Below are positions 8,076-14,924 of a stretch of DNA of 19,339 bases, piece after piece (the stretch's first letter is position 1; every line of letters starts with the position of its first letter). A program made the position numbers and the translations under genes. Origin of the DNA: Burkholderiales bacterium (GTDB lineage: Bacteria; Pseudomonadota; Gammaproteobacteria; Burkholderiales; JACMKV01). The DNA lies in assembly GCA_014379915.1 (NCBI GenBank), contig JACMKV010000075.1, positions 1 through 19,339 of the forward strand, given 5' to 3'. The notes beneath the pieces were generated by a model that saw only the letters and a program-made list of their open reading frames with translations, was not told where the DNA came from and searched no databases.

Positions 8076-8119
8076 GCAACCCACCGGCCAGATTGTAAAT
8101 CTGATTCTCGCTGGGTTGC
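8076..8119 (-). terminator. Stem-loop downstream of hppA, possible terminator
   Basis: gcaaccca (8076-8083) and tgggttgc (8112-8119) are perfect 8-base inverted repeats. A smaller nested stem, agatt/aatct (8090-8102), lies between them. The structure begins 9 bases beyond the hppA stop codon on the minus strand. There is no T-run after it, so it may be a transcript-end structure rather than a classical intrinsic terminator. Confidence 0.35.
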
Positions 8120-8127
8120 CTCGCGAT

Positions 8128-10149
8128 CTACAACAACGGCACGATCAGCAGCGCGACGATATTCATGATCTTGATCAGCGGATTGACGGCCGGGCCGGCG
8201 GTATCCTTGTAGGGGTCGCCGACGGTATCGCCGGTGACCGCGGCTTTGTGCGCTTCCGAACCTTTGCCGCCGTGGTTGCCGTCTTCGATGTATTTCTTTG
8301 CGTTATCCCACGCGCCGCCGCCGGTGGTCATCGAAATCGCGACAAAGAGGCCGGTGATGATCGAACCCATCAGCAAACCGCCGAGCGCCTGCGCGCCGAG
8401 GAATTTGCCGACCAGCACCGGAATCAGCACCGGCAACAGCGACGGGATGATCATCTCCTTGATCGCGGATTTGGTCAGCAAATCGACGGCCTTCGAATAA
8501 TCGGGCTTGGCCGTGCCTTCCATGATGCCTTTGATATCGCGGAACTGGCGGCGCACTTCGATTACCACTGAACCGGCGGCGCGGCCGACGGCTTCCATCG
8601 CCATCGCGCCGAACAGATACGGCACGAGGCCGCCGAGGAAGAGGCCGATGATGACCAGGTGATTCGATAAATCGAAGGTCAGCGCCCGCCCCGAATACTC
8701 GAGGGCGTGCGTGTAATCGGCAAACAGCACGAGCGCTGCCAGGCCGGCCGAGCCGATCGCATAACCTTTGGTCACTGCCTTGGTCGTGTTGCCTACAGCA
8801 TCCAGCGGATCGGTAATCGCGCGCACCGAATCGGGCAGGTCGGACATCTCCGCTATGCCGCCGGCATTGTCGGTGATCGGCCCATAGGCATCGAGTGCGA
8901 CGATGATGCCGGTCATCGACAGCATTGCCGTCGCCGCGACCGCGATGCCGTATAAGCCGGCGAGATGGTAAGAAGCGAAAATCGCGGCGCACACCGACAG
9001 CACCGGCAACGCTGTTGATTTCATCGATACGCCGATGCCGGCGATAATATTGGTCGCGTGGCCCGTGGTCGAAGCTTGCGCCACATGGCGGACCGGCGCG
9101 TATTCGGTGGCCGTGTAGTACTCGGTGATGACGACCATGGCCGCGGTCAATACCAGGCCGACGATGGCGGCACCATACAGACGCAGCACCGAAAACTCTG
9201 GAATGTCGCCGAGCAGCCATGCGGTAATCGGGTAAAACGCGATGGCAGCCAGGACGCCTGCAACAGCAAGGCCACGGTATAGCGCGTTCATGATTTTGCC
9301 GCCGCTGCGCGCTTTGACGAAATAACAGCCGATGATCGATGCGATGATCGATGCGCCGCCCATCACCAGCGGGTAAACGACGGCGTTGGCGGCGGCGTCC
9401 TTGAACAGCAGCGCGCCGAGCAGCATGGTCGCGATGATGGTGACCGCATAGGTTTCGAACAGGTCTGCCGCCATGCCGGCGCAATCGCCGACGTTGTCGC
9501 CGACGTTGTCGGCGATGACCGCCGGGTTGCGCGGATCGTCTTCGGGAATGCCGGCTTCCACTTTGCCGACGAGATCGGCGCCGACATCGGCGCCCTTGGT
9601 GAAAATACCGCCGCCCAGACGCGCGAAGATCGAAATCAGCGAGCCGCCGAAAGCGAGCCCGATCAGGGGCTGGATGACTTCGCTGATCGGCGCGGACGAT
9701 CCAGAAATCAGAAACGCGTAGTAGCCGGCGACGCCGAGTAGCCCGAGGCCGACGACCAGCATCCCGGTGATGGCGCCGCCGCGAAATGCGATTTGCAGCG
9801 CCTCATTCAGACCCGTGCGCGCGGCTTCTGCGGTCCGCACATTGGCGCGCACCGAAACGTTCATGCCGATATAACCGGCCAATCCCGACAGGATCGCGCC
9901 GATCGCAAAACCGCCGGCAGTCAGCCAGTCAAGCGCCCAGGCGATGACAAAAAACAGGATGATGCCGACCAGTCCGATCGTCAGGTATTGACGGTTCAAA
10001 TAAGCCGAAGCGCCAACCTGAATCGCTGCGGCGATTTCCCGCATGCGCTCGTTGCCGGCCGGCTGCGCCAATATCCACTTGATCGACACACCGCCGTAGG
10101 CCACCGCAATCGCGGCGCAGACGAGTGCGATTAACAAAGGTGCTGACAT
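8128..10149 (-). CDS. hppA: Membrane-bound proton-translocating pyrophosphatase, K+-independent type
   Basis: This 673-residue polytopic enzyme hydrolyses pyrophosphate and pumps protons across the membrane. The PPi/Mg-binding loops are intact: DVGADLVGKVE at 188-198, EDDPRNPAVIADNVGDNVGD at 203-222, DNAGGIAEM at 427-435, and TGDTVGDPYKDTAGPAVNP at 639-657. The motif GNTTKA (453-458) has lysine 457, where K+-dependent enzymes have alanine; lysine is the known marker of the K+-independent H+-pumping class. AGGGGAG lies about 6 bases before the ATG, a strong ribosome site. The gene follows pfp on the same strand, a pairing known from methylotrophs and other proteobacteria that use PPi. A 152-base repeat element separates the two genes. 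Confidence 0.97.
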   Translation of the reverse strand: MSAPLLIALVCAAIAVAYGGVSIKWILAQPAGNERMREIAAAIQVGASAYLNRQYLTIGLVGIILFFVIAWALDWLTAGGFAIGAILSGLAGYIGMNVSVRANVRTAEAARTGLNEALQIAFRGGAITGMLVVGLGLLGVAGYYAFLISGSSAPISEVIQPLIGLAFGGSLISIFARLGGGIFTKGADVGADLVGKVEAGIPEDDPRNPAVIADNVGDNVGDCAGMAADLFETYAVTIIATMLLGALLFKDAAANAVVYPLVMGGASIIASIIGCYFVKARSGGKIMNALYRGLAVAGVLAAIAFYPITAWLLGDIPEFSVLRLYGAAIVGLVLTAAMVVITEYYTATEYAPVRHVAQASTTGHATNIIAGIGVSMKSTALPVLSVCAAIFASYHLAGLYGIAVAATAMLSMTGIIVALDAYGPITDNAGGIAEMSDLPDSVRAITDPLDAVGNTTKAVTKGYAIGSAGLAALVLFADYTHALEYSGRALTFDLSNHLVIIGLFLGGLVPYLFGAMAMEAVGRAAGSVVIEVRRQFRDIKGIMEGTAKPDYSKAVDLLTKSAIKEMIIPSLLPVLIPVLVGKFLGAQALGGLLMGSIITGLFVAISMTTGGGAWDNAKKYIEDGNHGGKGSEAHKAAVTGDTVGDPYKDTAGPAVNPLIKIMNIVALLIVPLL

Positions 10150-10216
10150 CCGGTTCTCCCCTGAAAGCGGCCTTTGCGGGCAGGCCGTTACGCCCTGAAA
10201 ATAGCGTTAAAGCCTA

Positions 10217-10368
10217 GGGAGCCTCTGATCAAATGCCGTTCGCCCTGAGCTTGTCGAAGGCAATCGCACCACTCATTGGCTGAGTGAGATCCTCCATTCA
10301 TGGTCTGCTTCGACGCCACTCAGCACAGGCTGGCTCACCACGAACGGAGGACTTGATCAGAGCCTCCC
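10217..10368. repeat. MITE-like element with 16-base terminal inverted repeats, between pfp and hppA
   Basis: gggagcctctgatcaa (10217-10232) and ttgatcagagcctccc (10353-10368) are inverted copies matching at 15 of 16 bases. Just inside, ccgttcg (10236-10242) pairs with cgaacgg (10341-10347). The interior carries the widely dispersed string gttcgccctgagcttgtcga and its counterpart gctcaccacgaacgg, plus a central hairpin cactca/tgagtg (10270-10286). No ORF is visible. The right end lies four bases from the pfp stop codon, so the element sits inside the apparent pfp-hppA transcript. It looks like a non-coding mobile or palindromic repeat. Confidence 0.75.
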
Positions 10369-10372
10369 AAGA

Positions 10373-11638
10373 TCAAACCTCGAATTCGCCGTCGAGTTTT
10401 TTCGGCACTGCAATGTTCTTGAGCCTGACGTAATTCGGCAGGCCGTTACGGAACGGCGGGTAATCCTCGCCCATGATCAACGGGCGCAAATAAGCGCGGC
10501 ATTTCTCGGTGATGCCGAAGCCGTCCCTGGCTATGAAGTTGCGCGGCATTATCTTTTCCTTGTTGGCGACATCCTTGAGCCTGGCCATGCCGATGCCCCA
10601 TTTGTAGGGATCGTCGCACTTGCGAACGATTGTCGGCATCACCGCGTTCTGACCTTTCAGCGCAAATTCGACCGCGGCTTTGCCGACCGCATACGCCTGC
10701 GCTACGTCGGTCTTCGAAGCGATATGGCGGGCAGCGCGCTGCAGGTAATCGGCGACCGCCCAGTGATTCTTGTAGCCCAGTTTTTCGCGCACGGTGTTCG
10801 CGATGGTCGGCGCGACGCCGCCAAGTTGCGCGTGACCAAACGCGTCCTTCAATCCCGATTCGGACAGGAACTTGCCGTCCGGCCCTTTGATGCCCTCCGA
10901 CACGCCAATCGCACAGTAGCCGTATTTCTTTACCGCTTCGTCAACCCTGGCCAGAAATTTTTCCTGCTCGAAGGGAATTTCCGGAAACAGCAGAACATGC
11001 GGCGCCTCGCTTTCATTCTCGGCGGCGAGCCCGCACGCGGCAGTGATCCAGCCGGCGTGGCGGCCCATGACTTCGAGAACGAATACTTTGGTCGAGGTCT
11101 TGGCCATCGACGCGACATCGAAGCCGGCTTCACGCATGCTCGTCGCAACATACTTGGCGACCGAGCCGAAGCCGGGGCAGCAGTCGGTGATCGGCAAATC
11201 GTTGTCGACGGTTTTTGGCACGCCAATCGCGATGATCGGGTAATTGAGCTTGACGCCTATCTGTGAGACCTTCAGCGCCGTGTCCTGCGAATCGCCGCCG
11301 CCGTTATAGAAAAAGTAACCGATGTCGTGGGCGCGGAACACTTCGATCAGGCGCTCGTATTGGGCGCGGTTTTCGTCGAGGCCTTTGAGCTTGTAGCGCG
11401 CCGAACCGAATGCGCCGGCCGGCGTGTAGCGCAGCGCAGCGATGGCCGACATCGATTCCTTGCTGGTATCGATCAGGTCTTCGCTCAGCGCGCCGAGAAT
11501 GCCGTGGCGTCCGGCGTAGACTTTGCCGATCTGGTCTTTGTGTTGCCGTGCAGTTTCGATGACGCCGCAGGCCGATGCATTGATGACGGCCGTGACGCCG
11601 CCGGATTGCGCGTAAAACGCATTTCTCTTTGCCAACAT
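10373..11638 (-). CDS. pfp: Pyrophosphate-dependent 6-phosphofructokinase
   Basis: This 421-residue enzyme catalyses reversible phosphorylation of fructose-6-phosphate using pyrophosphate. The phosphoryl-donor region reads YNGGGDSQDT (111-120), with D116 where ATP-dependent enzymes have glycine. The active-site region reads GVPKTVDNDLP (139-149), with K142 in place of the ATP-type glycine; both changes mark PPi use. D145 is the expected catalytic base, and MGRHAGW (191-197) is the substrate-binding block. The ATG at 11636-11638 has a purine-rich AAGGAATGAAGAGAC before it. The gene precedes hppA, and downstream PPi consumers in one transcript suggest a PPi-based energy economy. An adk relic lies just upstream. 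Sugar-phosphate specificity was not tested; some family members also act on sedoheptulose-7-phosphate. Confidence 0.93.
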   Translation of the reverse strand: MLAKRNAFYAQSGGVTAVINASACGVIETARQHKDQIGKVYAGRHGILGALSEDLIDTSKESMSAIAALRYTPAGAFGSARYKLKGLDENRAQYERLIEVFRAHDIGYFFYNGGGDSQDTALKVSQIGVKLNYPIIAIGVPKTVDNDLPITDCCPGFGSVAKYVATSMREAGFDVASMAKTSTKVFVLEVMGRHAGWITAACGLAAENESEAPHVLLFPEIPFEQEKFLARVDEAVKKYGYCAIGVSEGIKGPDGKFLSESGLKDAFGHAQLGGVAPTIANTVREKLGYKNHWAVADYLQRAARHIASKTDVAQAYAVGKAAVEFALKGQNAVMPTIVRKCDDPYKWGIGMARLKDVANKEKIMPRNFIARDGFGITEKCRAYLRPLIMGEDYPPFRNGLPNYVRLKNIAVPKKLDGEFEV

Positions 11639-11707
11639 GTCTCTTCATTCCTTCGGCTGCTCGCGGCTTCTGATGAGCCGTGTGTGCCGCGCGTTATGCC
11701 TGCCGCG

Positions 11708-11788
11708 CTATGCTGCCCTGGTGCTTTGATCGTGTTGCCGGAGTATTGCGTTACCCGCGTCGGGCGCGCTTGACAGGATCAATTTCAT
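11708..11788 (-). pseudogene. adk: N-terminal relic of adenylate kinase with destroyed P-loop
   Basis: The ATG at 11786-11788 opens a 26-codon ORF, MKLILSSAPDAGNAILRQHD..., ending in TAG. Its start lines up with the adenylate kinase N-terminus, M-(K/R)-(L/I)-I-L-L-G-A-P-G-A-G-K-G-T. Ten of the first fifteen positions match or are conservative, but the Walker lysine is replaced (GAGKGT to DAGNAI) and two glycines are lost. Nothing like the rest of the roughly 215-residue enzyme follows before pfp. In related Betaproteobacteria adk commonly sits between kdsB and pfp, which supports the reading as a decayed gene. The alternative is a short leader peptide that resembles Adk by chance. A functional adk must lie elsewhere, because the enzyme is essential. 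Confidence 0.55.
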
Positions 11789-11842
11789 TGTTTTTCCAAT
11801 CTGGAGATGTGTGGGGAGAGGTGCAGCGCGAACGAAGCGGCG

Positions 11843-11848
11843 ATTATA
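11843..11848 (-). promoter_or_regulatory. Consensus -10 box (TATAAT) upstream of the adk relic and pfp
   Basis: The minus strand carries a perfect TATAAT in the context gcgtttataatcgcc, 54 bases before the relic ATG. A convincing -35 hexamer at 16-18 bases is not visible. It would drive pfp and hppA through the relic. The rest of the spacer up to the kdsB stop (11849-12042) is lower in GC than its neighbours. It contains an imperfect inverted repeat around gtggtgg/ccaccccc (about 11880-11933) and no gene I can support. Confidence 0.5.
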
Positions 11849-12042
11849 AACGCTAACCGAATTTTGATTGAGATTTTTAGGGGCGTGGTGGAGGTTGCGC
11901 GTTTGAAAGGAGAGAAACCCTACCACCCCCGGCGCTTCTTTTCGCGAACAATTGTGGCGAGGATACGGGACTATGACTTCGTGGACGATGACTTGCGGAT
12001 AATAACTTCGCATCTGCGAGTATCGATCGGCTAAGTTGACCG

Positions 12043-12816
12043 CTACGTCGATCGTTGCGCGGCAAAAAGCGCGCGCACTTGCCGCAGATCGGCTTCGGTA
12101 TCGACGCCGGGCGCCGGCGGCTCCTCGCTGATGACGACCGAAATGCGGTGCCCGTGCCAAAGTGCGCGCAATTGCTCGAGCGCTTCGAAGCGCTCGATCG
12201 CAGGAGCAGCCATCTTCGCGTAATCGCGAACGAACGCGGCGCGATACGCGTATATGCCGATATGACGGTAGACCGGCAACGCGGCCGGCACGCTGCGGTC
12301 GCCGGCAGAGAATGCATCGCGCGCAAACGGAATCGGCGCGCGGCTGAAGTACAGCGCATTGCCGTTACGGTCGAGCACGATCTTGACGACGTTGGTGTCG
12401 AACAGCGACATCGCATCGCTGATCGCATGACCCGCGGTAACAATGGCAGTATCGGGCCGTTGTTCCAGATTCGCGGCGACGGCGCGAATCAAATCGGGCG
12501 CGATCAACGGCTCGTCGCCTTGCACGTTGACGACGATACAGTCGGGGTCGAGTGAATGCTGCTCGACGAATTCGGCGATGCGGTCGGTGCCGCTGGCGTG
12601 GTCGACGCGCGTCATGCAGGCGCGATAGCCGTATTCTCTTACCGTACTGGCTATGCGTTCGTCATCGGTCGCAACCCAGACCGCCGATGCGCCGCTCGCG
12701 CACGCACGTTCGGCGACGCGCACAATCATCGGCTTGCCGCCGATATCGGCCAGCGGCTTGCCGGGCAGCCGGGTCGATGCATGGCGCGCCGGAATGACAG
12801 CGATGAAAGCGGTCAT
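12043..12816 (-). CDS. kdsB: 3-deoxy-manno-octulosonate cytidylyltransferase (CMP-Kdo synthetase)
   Basis: This 257-residue cytosolic enzyme activates Kdo with CTP to CMP-Kdo for the inner core of lipopolysaccharide. The family blocks are complete: IPARHASTRLPGKPL (8-22) for CTP binding, TDDERI (50-55), HASGTDRI (73-80), and VNVQGDEPLI (97-106) with the metal-binding Asp 101. FSRAPIPF follows in the usual place for Kdo contacts. Length fits the family norm of about 250. The ribosome site is weak. It is downstream of the trm112-like gene and lpxK on the same strand, a standard Betaproteobacterial arrangement in which lipid A and Kdo genes are co-transcribed. The next gene in that arrangement, adk, is only a relic here. 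Confidence 0.97.
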   Translation of the reverse strand: MTAFIAVIPARHASTRLPGKPLADIGGKPMIVRVAERACASGASAVWVATDDERIASTVREYGYRACMTRVDHASGTDRIAEFVEQHSLDPDCIVVNVQGDEPLIAPDLIRAVAANLEQRPDTAIVTAGHAISDAMSLFDTNVVKIVLDRNGNALYFSRAPIPFARDAFSAGDRSVPAALPVYRHIGIYAYRAAFVRDYAKMAAPAIERFEALEQLRALWHGHRISVVISEEPPAPGVDTEADLRQVRALFAAQRST

Positions 12817-12910
12817 TTTTGCAATTTCATTGCCGGGAAATCGTTGCCGCGAATTTCACTGCGGAGATTGCGCCTCGTCGCCGGGATTCCGGATCATCGG
12901 CTGAGAAGAA

Positions 12911-13096
12911 TCATGGCGTTACTTCTTCTCCAGGCGGCAGCTTGCGCGCCTCATCTTCGAGCATGACCGGAATGTCGTCCCTGATCGGGTACGCCAGCCG
13001 GTCGGCTTTGCAGATCAATTCGAGCCCGGCTTTCTTGTAGACTAGCGGCCCTTTGCACAGCGGGCAAACCAGAATATCGAGCAATTTGGCATCCAT
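12911..13096 (-). CDS. ycaR: Trm112/YcaR-like small protein (UPF0434)
   Basis: This 61-residue protein, MDAKLLDILVCPLCKGPLVYKK..., has the strongly conserved family opening with C-P-L-C-K-G-P-L and the ending YPIRDDIPVMLEDEAR. I chose the ATG at 13094-13096 over the GTG one codon upstream because AGAGG sits about 8 bases before the ATG. Only one further cysteine follows the CPLC pair, so a complete four-cysteine zinc site is absent, as is usual in bacterial members. Relatives of eukaryotic Trm112 act as methyltransferase partners; the bacterial role is not settled. Its place between lpxK and kdsB is typical and suggests co-expression with lipopolysaccharide genes. The 94 bases between it and kdsB contain nothing recognisable. 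Confidence 0.93.
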   Translation of the reverse strand: MDAKLLDILVCPLCKGPLVYKKAGLELICKADRLAYPIRDDIPVMLEDEARKLPPGEEVTP

Positions 13097-13193
13097 CACG
13101 AAACCTCTAATGAGTTATGCGGCGGCCGGGATGCTGGTGCGAGAAAAAAATGGAAAGGGCGAGCGCAGCATTTGCCGCAGCTTCCGGGAGTGC

Positions 13194-14240
13194 TTATCGC
13201 GAGGTTCTACTGCCCCGCAACCTGCCGATGATAAAATCTTCCAACGCCTCGGGGAGCACCGCTTCGACATCGAGAACCCAGCATTTCTCGCTGCCGATTG
13301 CGGCAGCCCGGCATTTTACCGCATCTTTTTCGGTCATCACGATCGCGTCGACGTCGGCGATATCGAGATCGCCCGCAGTGAACACGTGATGGTCGGGCAG
13401 CGGATATGCTGTGAAATCGAGTCCGAGCTGCGCGAGGTGGTCGAAAAAGCGCCGCGGATTTCCGATTCCGGCGAGCGCTGCAACACTCAGGCCGCGCAGT
13501 GACAGCACCGGAATTCGCGCGGCCGGATTCAACAGATTGCCGAGCTCTGCTCCCCGCAGCGTCATCGGGTAAATCAGCAGGCGCGGCGAAACCGGGCTTT
13601 GCTCCGGCGCCAGATCGGCGCCATTTCCGTTGACAACAATCGCGTCGACGCTGCGCAGACGGCTCGCGGGTTCGCGCAAAGGGCCGGCCGGCAGCATCAA
13701 TCGATTGCCGAGGCCGCGGGCGGCGTCGAGTACCGCGATCTCGATATCGCGGCGCAGGCGATAGTGCTGCAAGCCGTCGTCCGCAATCAGCACATTGCAT
13801 TCCGGATGTTTCTGCAGGAGGCGAGCTGCGCCGGCGACGCGATCGCGCGCAATCCACACTGGACAACCTGTGCGCTGCGCCAGCAACACCGGCTCGTCGC
13901 CAACCATGCGCGGATCGCTATCGCCATTCACCTGGTACGGGCCGCGCAGCTTGCCGCCGTAGCCGCGGCTGATGATGCCAGGTCTCATGCCGCGCGCTGC
14001 CAGGCGCGTTACCAACCATATCACCACAGGTGTTTTGCCGGTGCCGCCGACGGTGATGTTGCCGACCACGATGACGGGAACCGATAGCCGCGCGCTTTTC
14101 AGCAGCCGCGTTTTATAAAGCGCACGGCGCAGCGCAACGGCGGCGCGGAACACCAGACTGACCGGAAACGACAGCAGATGCGCGAAATCAATGCGCGACC
14201 AGTGAGACGGAAATCGCTTGGCCACAAAGATCACAGGCAC
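13194..14240 (-). CDS. lpxK: Tetraacyldisaccharide 4'-kinase (lipid A biosynthesis)
   Basis: This inner-membrane-associated kinase phosphorylates the 4' position of the lipid A disaccharide precursor. Motifs are VVGNITVGGTGKTP (58-71, Walker A), SRGYGG (91-96), GDEP (114-117) and DDGLQHYRL (154-162), all expected for LpxK, with an N-terminal hydrophobic helix at about 20-37. Length (348) is normal. The start is uncertain. The ORF opens with GTG (14238-14240), another GTG is codon 6 (14223-14225), and no ATG or good ribosome site is present. All candidate start codons lie inside a copy of a dispersed repeat (14221-14238), so the first few residues (MPVIFVAK) may be recently acquired. Conserved similarity begins near RFPSHWSR. 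Confidence 0.93.
   Translation of the reverse strand: MPVIFVAKRFPSHWSRIDFAHLLSFPVSLVFRAAVALRRALYKTRLLKSARLSVPVIVVGNITVGGTGKTPVVIWLVTRLAARGMRPGIISRGYGGKLRGPYQVNGDSDPRMVGDEPVLLAQRTGCPVWIARDRVAGAARLLQKHPECNVLIADDGLQHYRLRRDIEIAVLDAARGLGNRLMLPAGPLREPASRLRSVDAIVVNGNGADLAPEQSPVSPRLLIYPMTLRGAELGNLLNPAARIPVLSLRGLSVAALAGIGNPRRFFDHLAQLGLDFTAYPLPDHHVFTAGDLDIADVDAIVMTEKDAVKCRAAAIGSEKCWVLDVEAVLPEALEDFIIGRLRGSRTSR
14221..14238. repeat. Copy of the 'ccacagagatcacag' dispersed repeat at the lpxK start
   Basis: gccacaaagatcacag (14221-14236) matches gccacagagatcacag (14318-14333) at 15 of 16 bases in the same orientation. It covers the first codons of lpxK, including both GTG start candidates. See the finding on the lpxK start. 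Confidence 0.7.
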
Positions 14241-14281
14241 CAGATTACGAGGAAAACCGTCAGATGCGAGTCCTTCTCCGG

Positions 14282-14300
14282 GGTCCGTGACTAACGGACC
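14282..14300. repeat. Perfect 7-bp hairpin in the exbD-lpxK spacer
   Basis: ggtccgt (14282-14288) and acggacc (14294-14300) are exact inverted repeats around a 5-base loop. The hairpin sits between exbD and lpxK. On the minus strand no T-run follows, so it is not a clear terminator; it may be part of the repeat cluster in this spacer. Confidence 0.55.
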
Positions 14301-14317
14301 TTCTTGAAAGCAGATCT

Positions 14318-14376
14318 GCCACAGAGATCACAGAGTAGAAGCAACGATACAAGCCCTTCTCTGTGTTCTCTGTGGC
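14318..14376. repeat. Inverted pair of 18-base 'cacagagatcacagag' repeats
   Basis: gccacagagatcacagag (14318-14335) and ctctgtgttctctgtggc (14359-14376) are inverted copies matching at 17 of 18 bases around a 23-base loop. This type of 'tctctgtgttctctgtgg' repeat is widely dispersed between genes in environmental proteobacteria. It fills the middle of the 192-base exbD-lpxK spacer, and a third, direct copy lies at the lpxK start. The rest of this spacer shows no gene. Confidence 0.75.
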
Positions 14377-14432
14377 GTTCTTTCGGACAACGAGGCCGAG
14401 AGCTCACGTAATGCTAAAACGCTGAGCCAAAG

Positions 14433-14855
14433 TCACTTCGGCGCGCTCGCCTGCGTTGTGAACGTGATGCGGCTGAAACCGGCGATGCGCGCCGCTTCCA
14501 TCACGTGGATGACCGCTTGATGGGTGGCATTGGCGTCGGCGTTGATGACGATGACCGGATCGGTCTGGCTGCCGGCGGCGCGCCGCAGTTCGGCGCTCAG
14601 GCTCTCGGGATTCGAGAAAGCGACAGCGGTCTTGTCGACCATGTAGTGCCCGGCCGCGTCGACGGCGACGTTGACCGGATCGGGCTGGTCGACCGGTTTT
14701 TCGGCATCGGCCTGCGGCAGATTGATCTGCAGCTCGGCGAAGCGCGAATAGGTCGTCGTCACCATCAGAAAAATCAAAATCACGAGCAGCACGTCGATCA
14801 TCGCGATCAAGTTCAGCTCGGGCTCCTCGTGGGTGCTGCCGCGACGGAAATTCAT
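14433..14855 (-). CDS. exbD: ExbD/TolR-family biopolymer transport protein
   Basis: This 140-residue protein has a short cytosolic N-terminus, MNFRRGSTHEEPELNL, then one membrane helix, IAMIDVLLVILIFLMVTTTY. That helix carries D21, the conserved proton-path aspartate of ExbD/TolR. The periplasmic domain (about 40-140) includes VIVINADANATHQAVIHVMEAARIAGFSRITFTT, typical of the family C-terminus. With ExbB it forms the proton-driven motor that energises outer-membrane transport through TonB, or a Tol-like system; no tonB, tolA or tolB is nearby. The start is fixed by the family-like N-terminus although no Shine-Dalgarno sequence is present: a 12-base tandem duplication lies directly before the ATG. 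Confidence 0.94.
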   Translation of the reverse strand: MNFRRGSTHEEPELNLIAMIDVLLVILIFLMVTTTYSRFAELQINLPQADAEKPVDQPDPVNVAVDAAGHYMVDKTAVAFSNPESLSAELRRAAGSQTDPVIVINADANATHQAVIHVMEAARIAGFSRITFTTQASAPK

Positions 14856-14856
14856 A

Positions 14857-14880
14857 CGGACGGAATAGCGGACGGAATAG
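14857..14880. repeat. Exact 12-base tandem duplication before the exbD start
   Basis: cggacggaatag occurs twice end to end (14857-14868 and 14869-14880), beginning one base upstream of the exbD ATG. On the coding strand the repeat is pyrimidine-rich (ctattccgtccg), so it offers no ribosome site. Confidence 0.85.
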
Positions 14881-14924
14881 ATGCGGTTCGCATGCGATCG
14901 GATATAACTGCGGGCGAGCCGGGC

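Noticed and set aside
8303..9484. Minus-strand ORF of 393 codons overlapping hppA in another frame
   Set aside because: It is a frame shadow of hppA with extreme Arg/His content; hppA itself is complete and motif-rich.
11807..12034. Plus-strand ORF of 75 codons in the kdsB-pfp spacer (MCGERCSANEAAIINANRILIEIF...)
   Set aside because: It overlaps the likely promoter of pfp on the other strand, has no properly spaced ribosome site, and I recognise no family. Lower GC alone is not enough to call it a gene.
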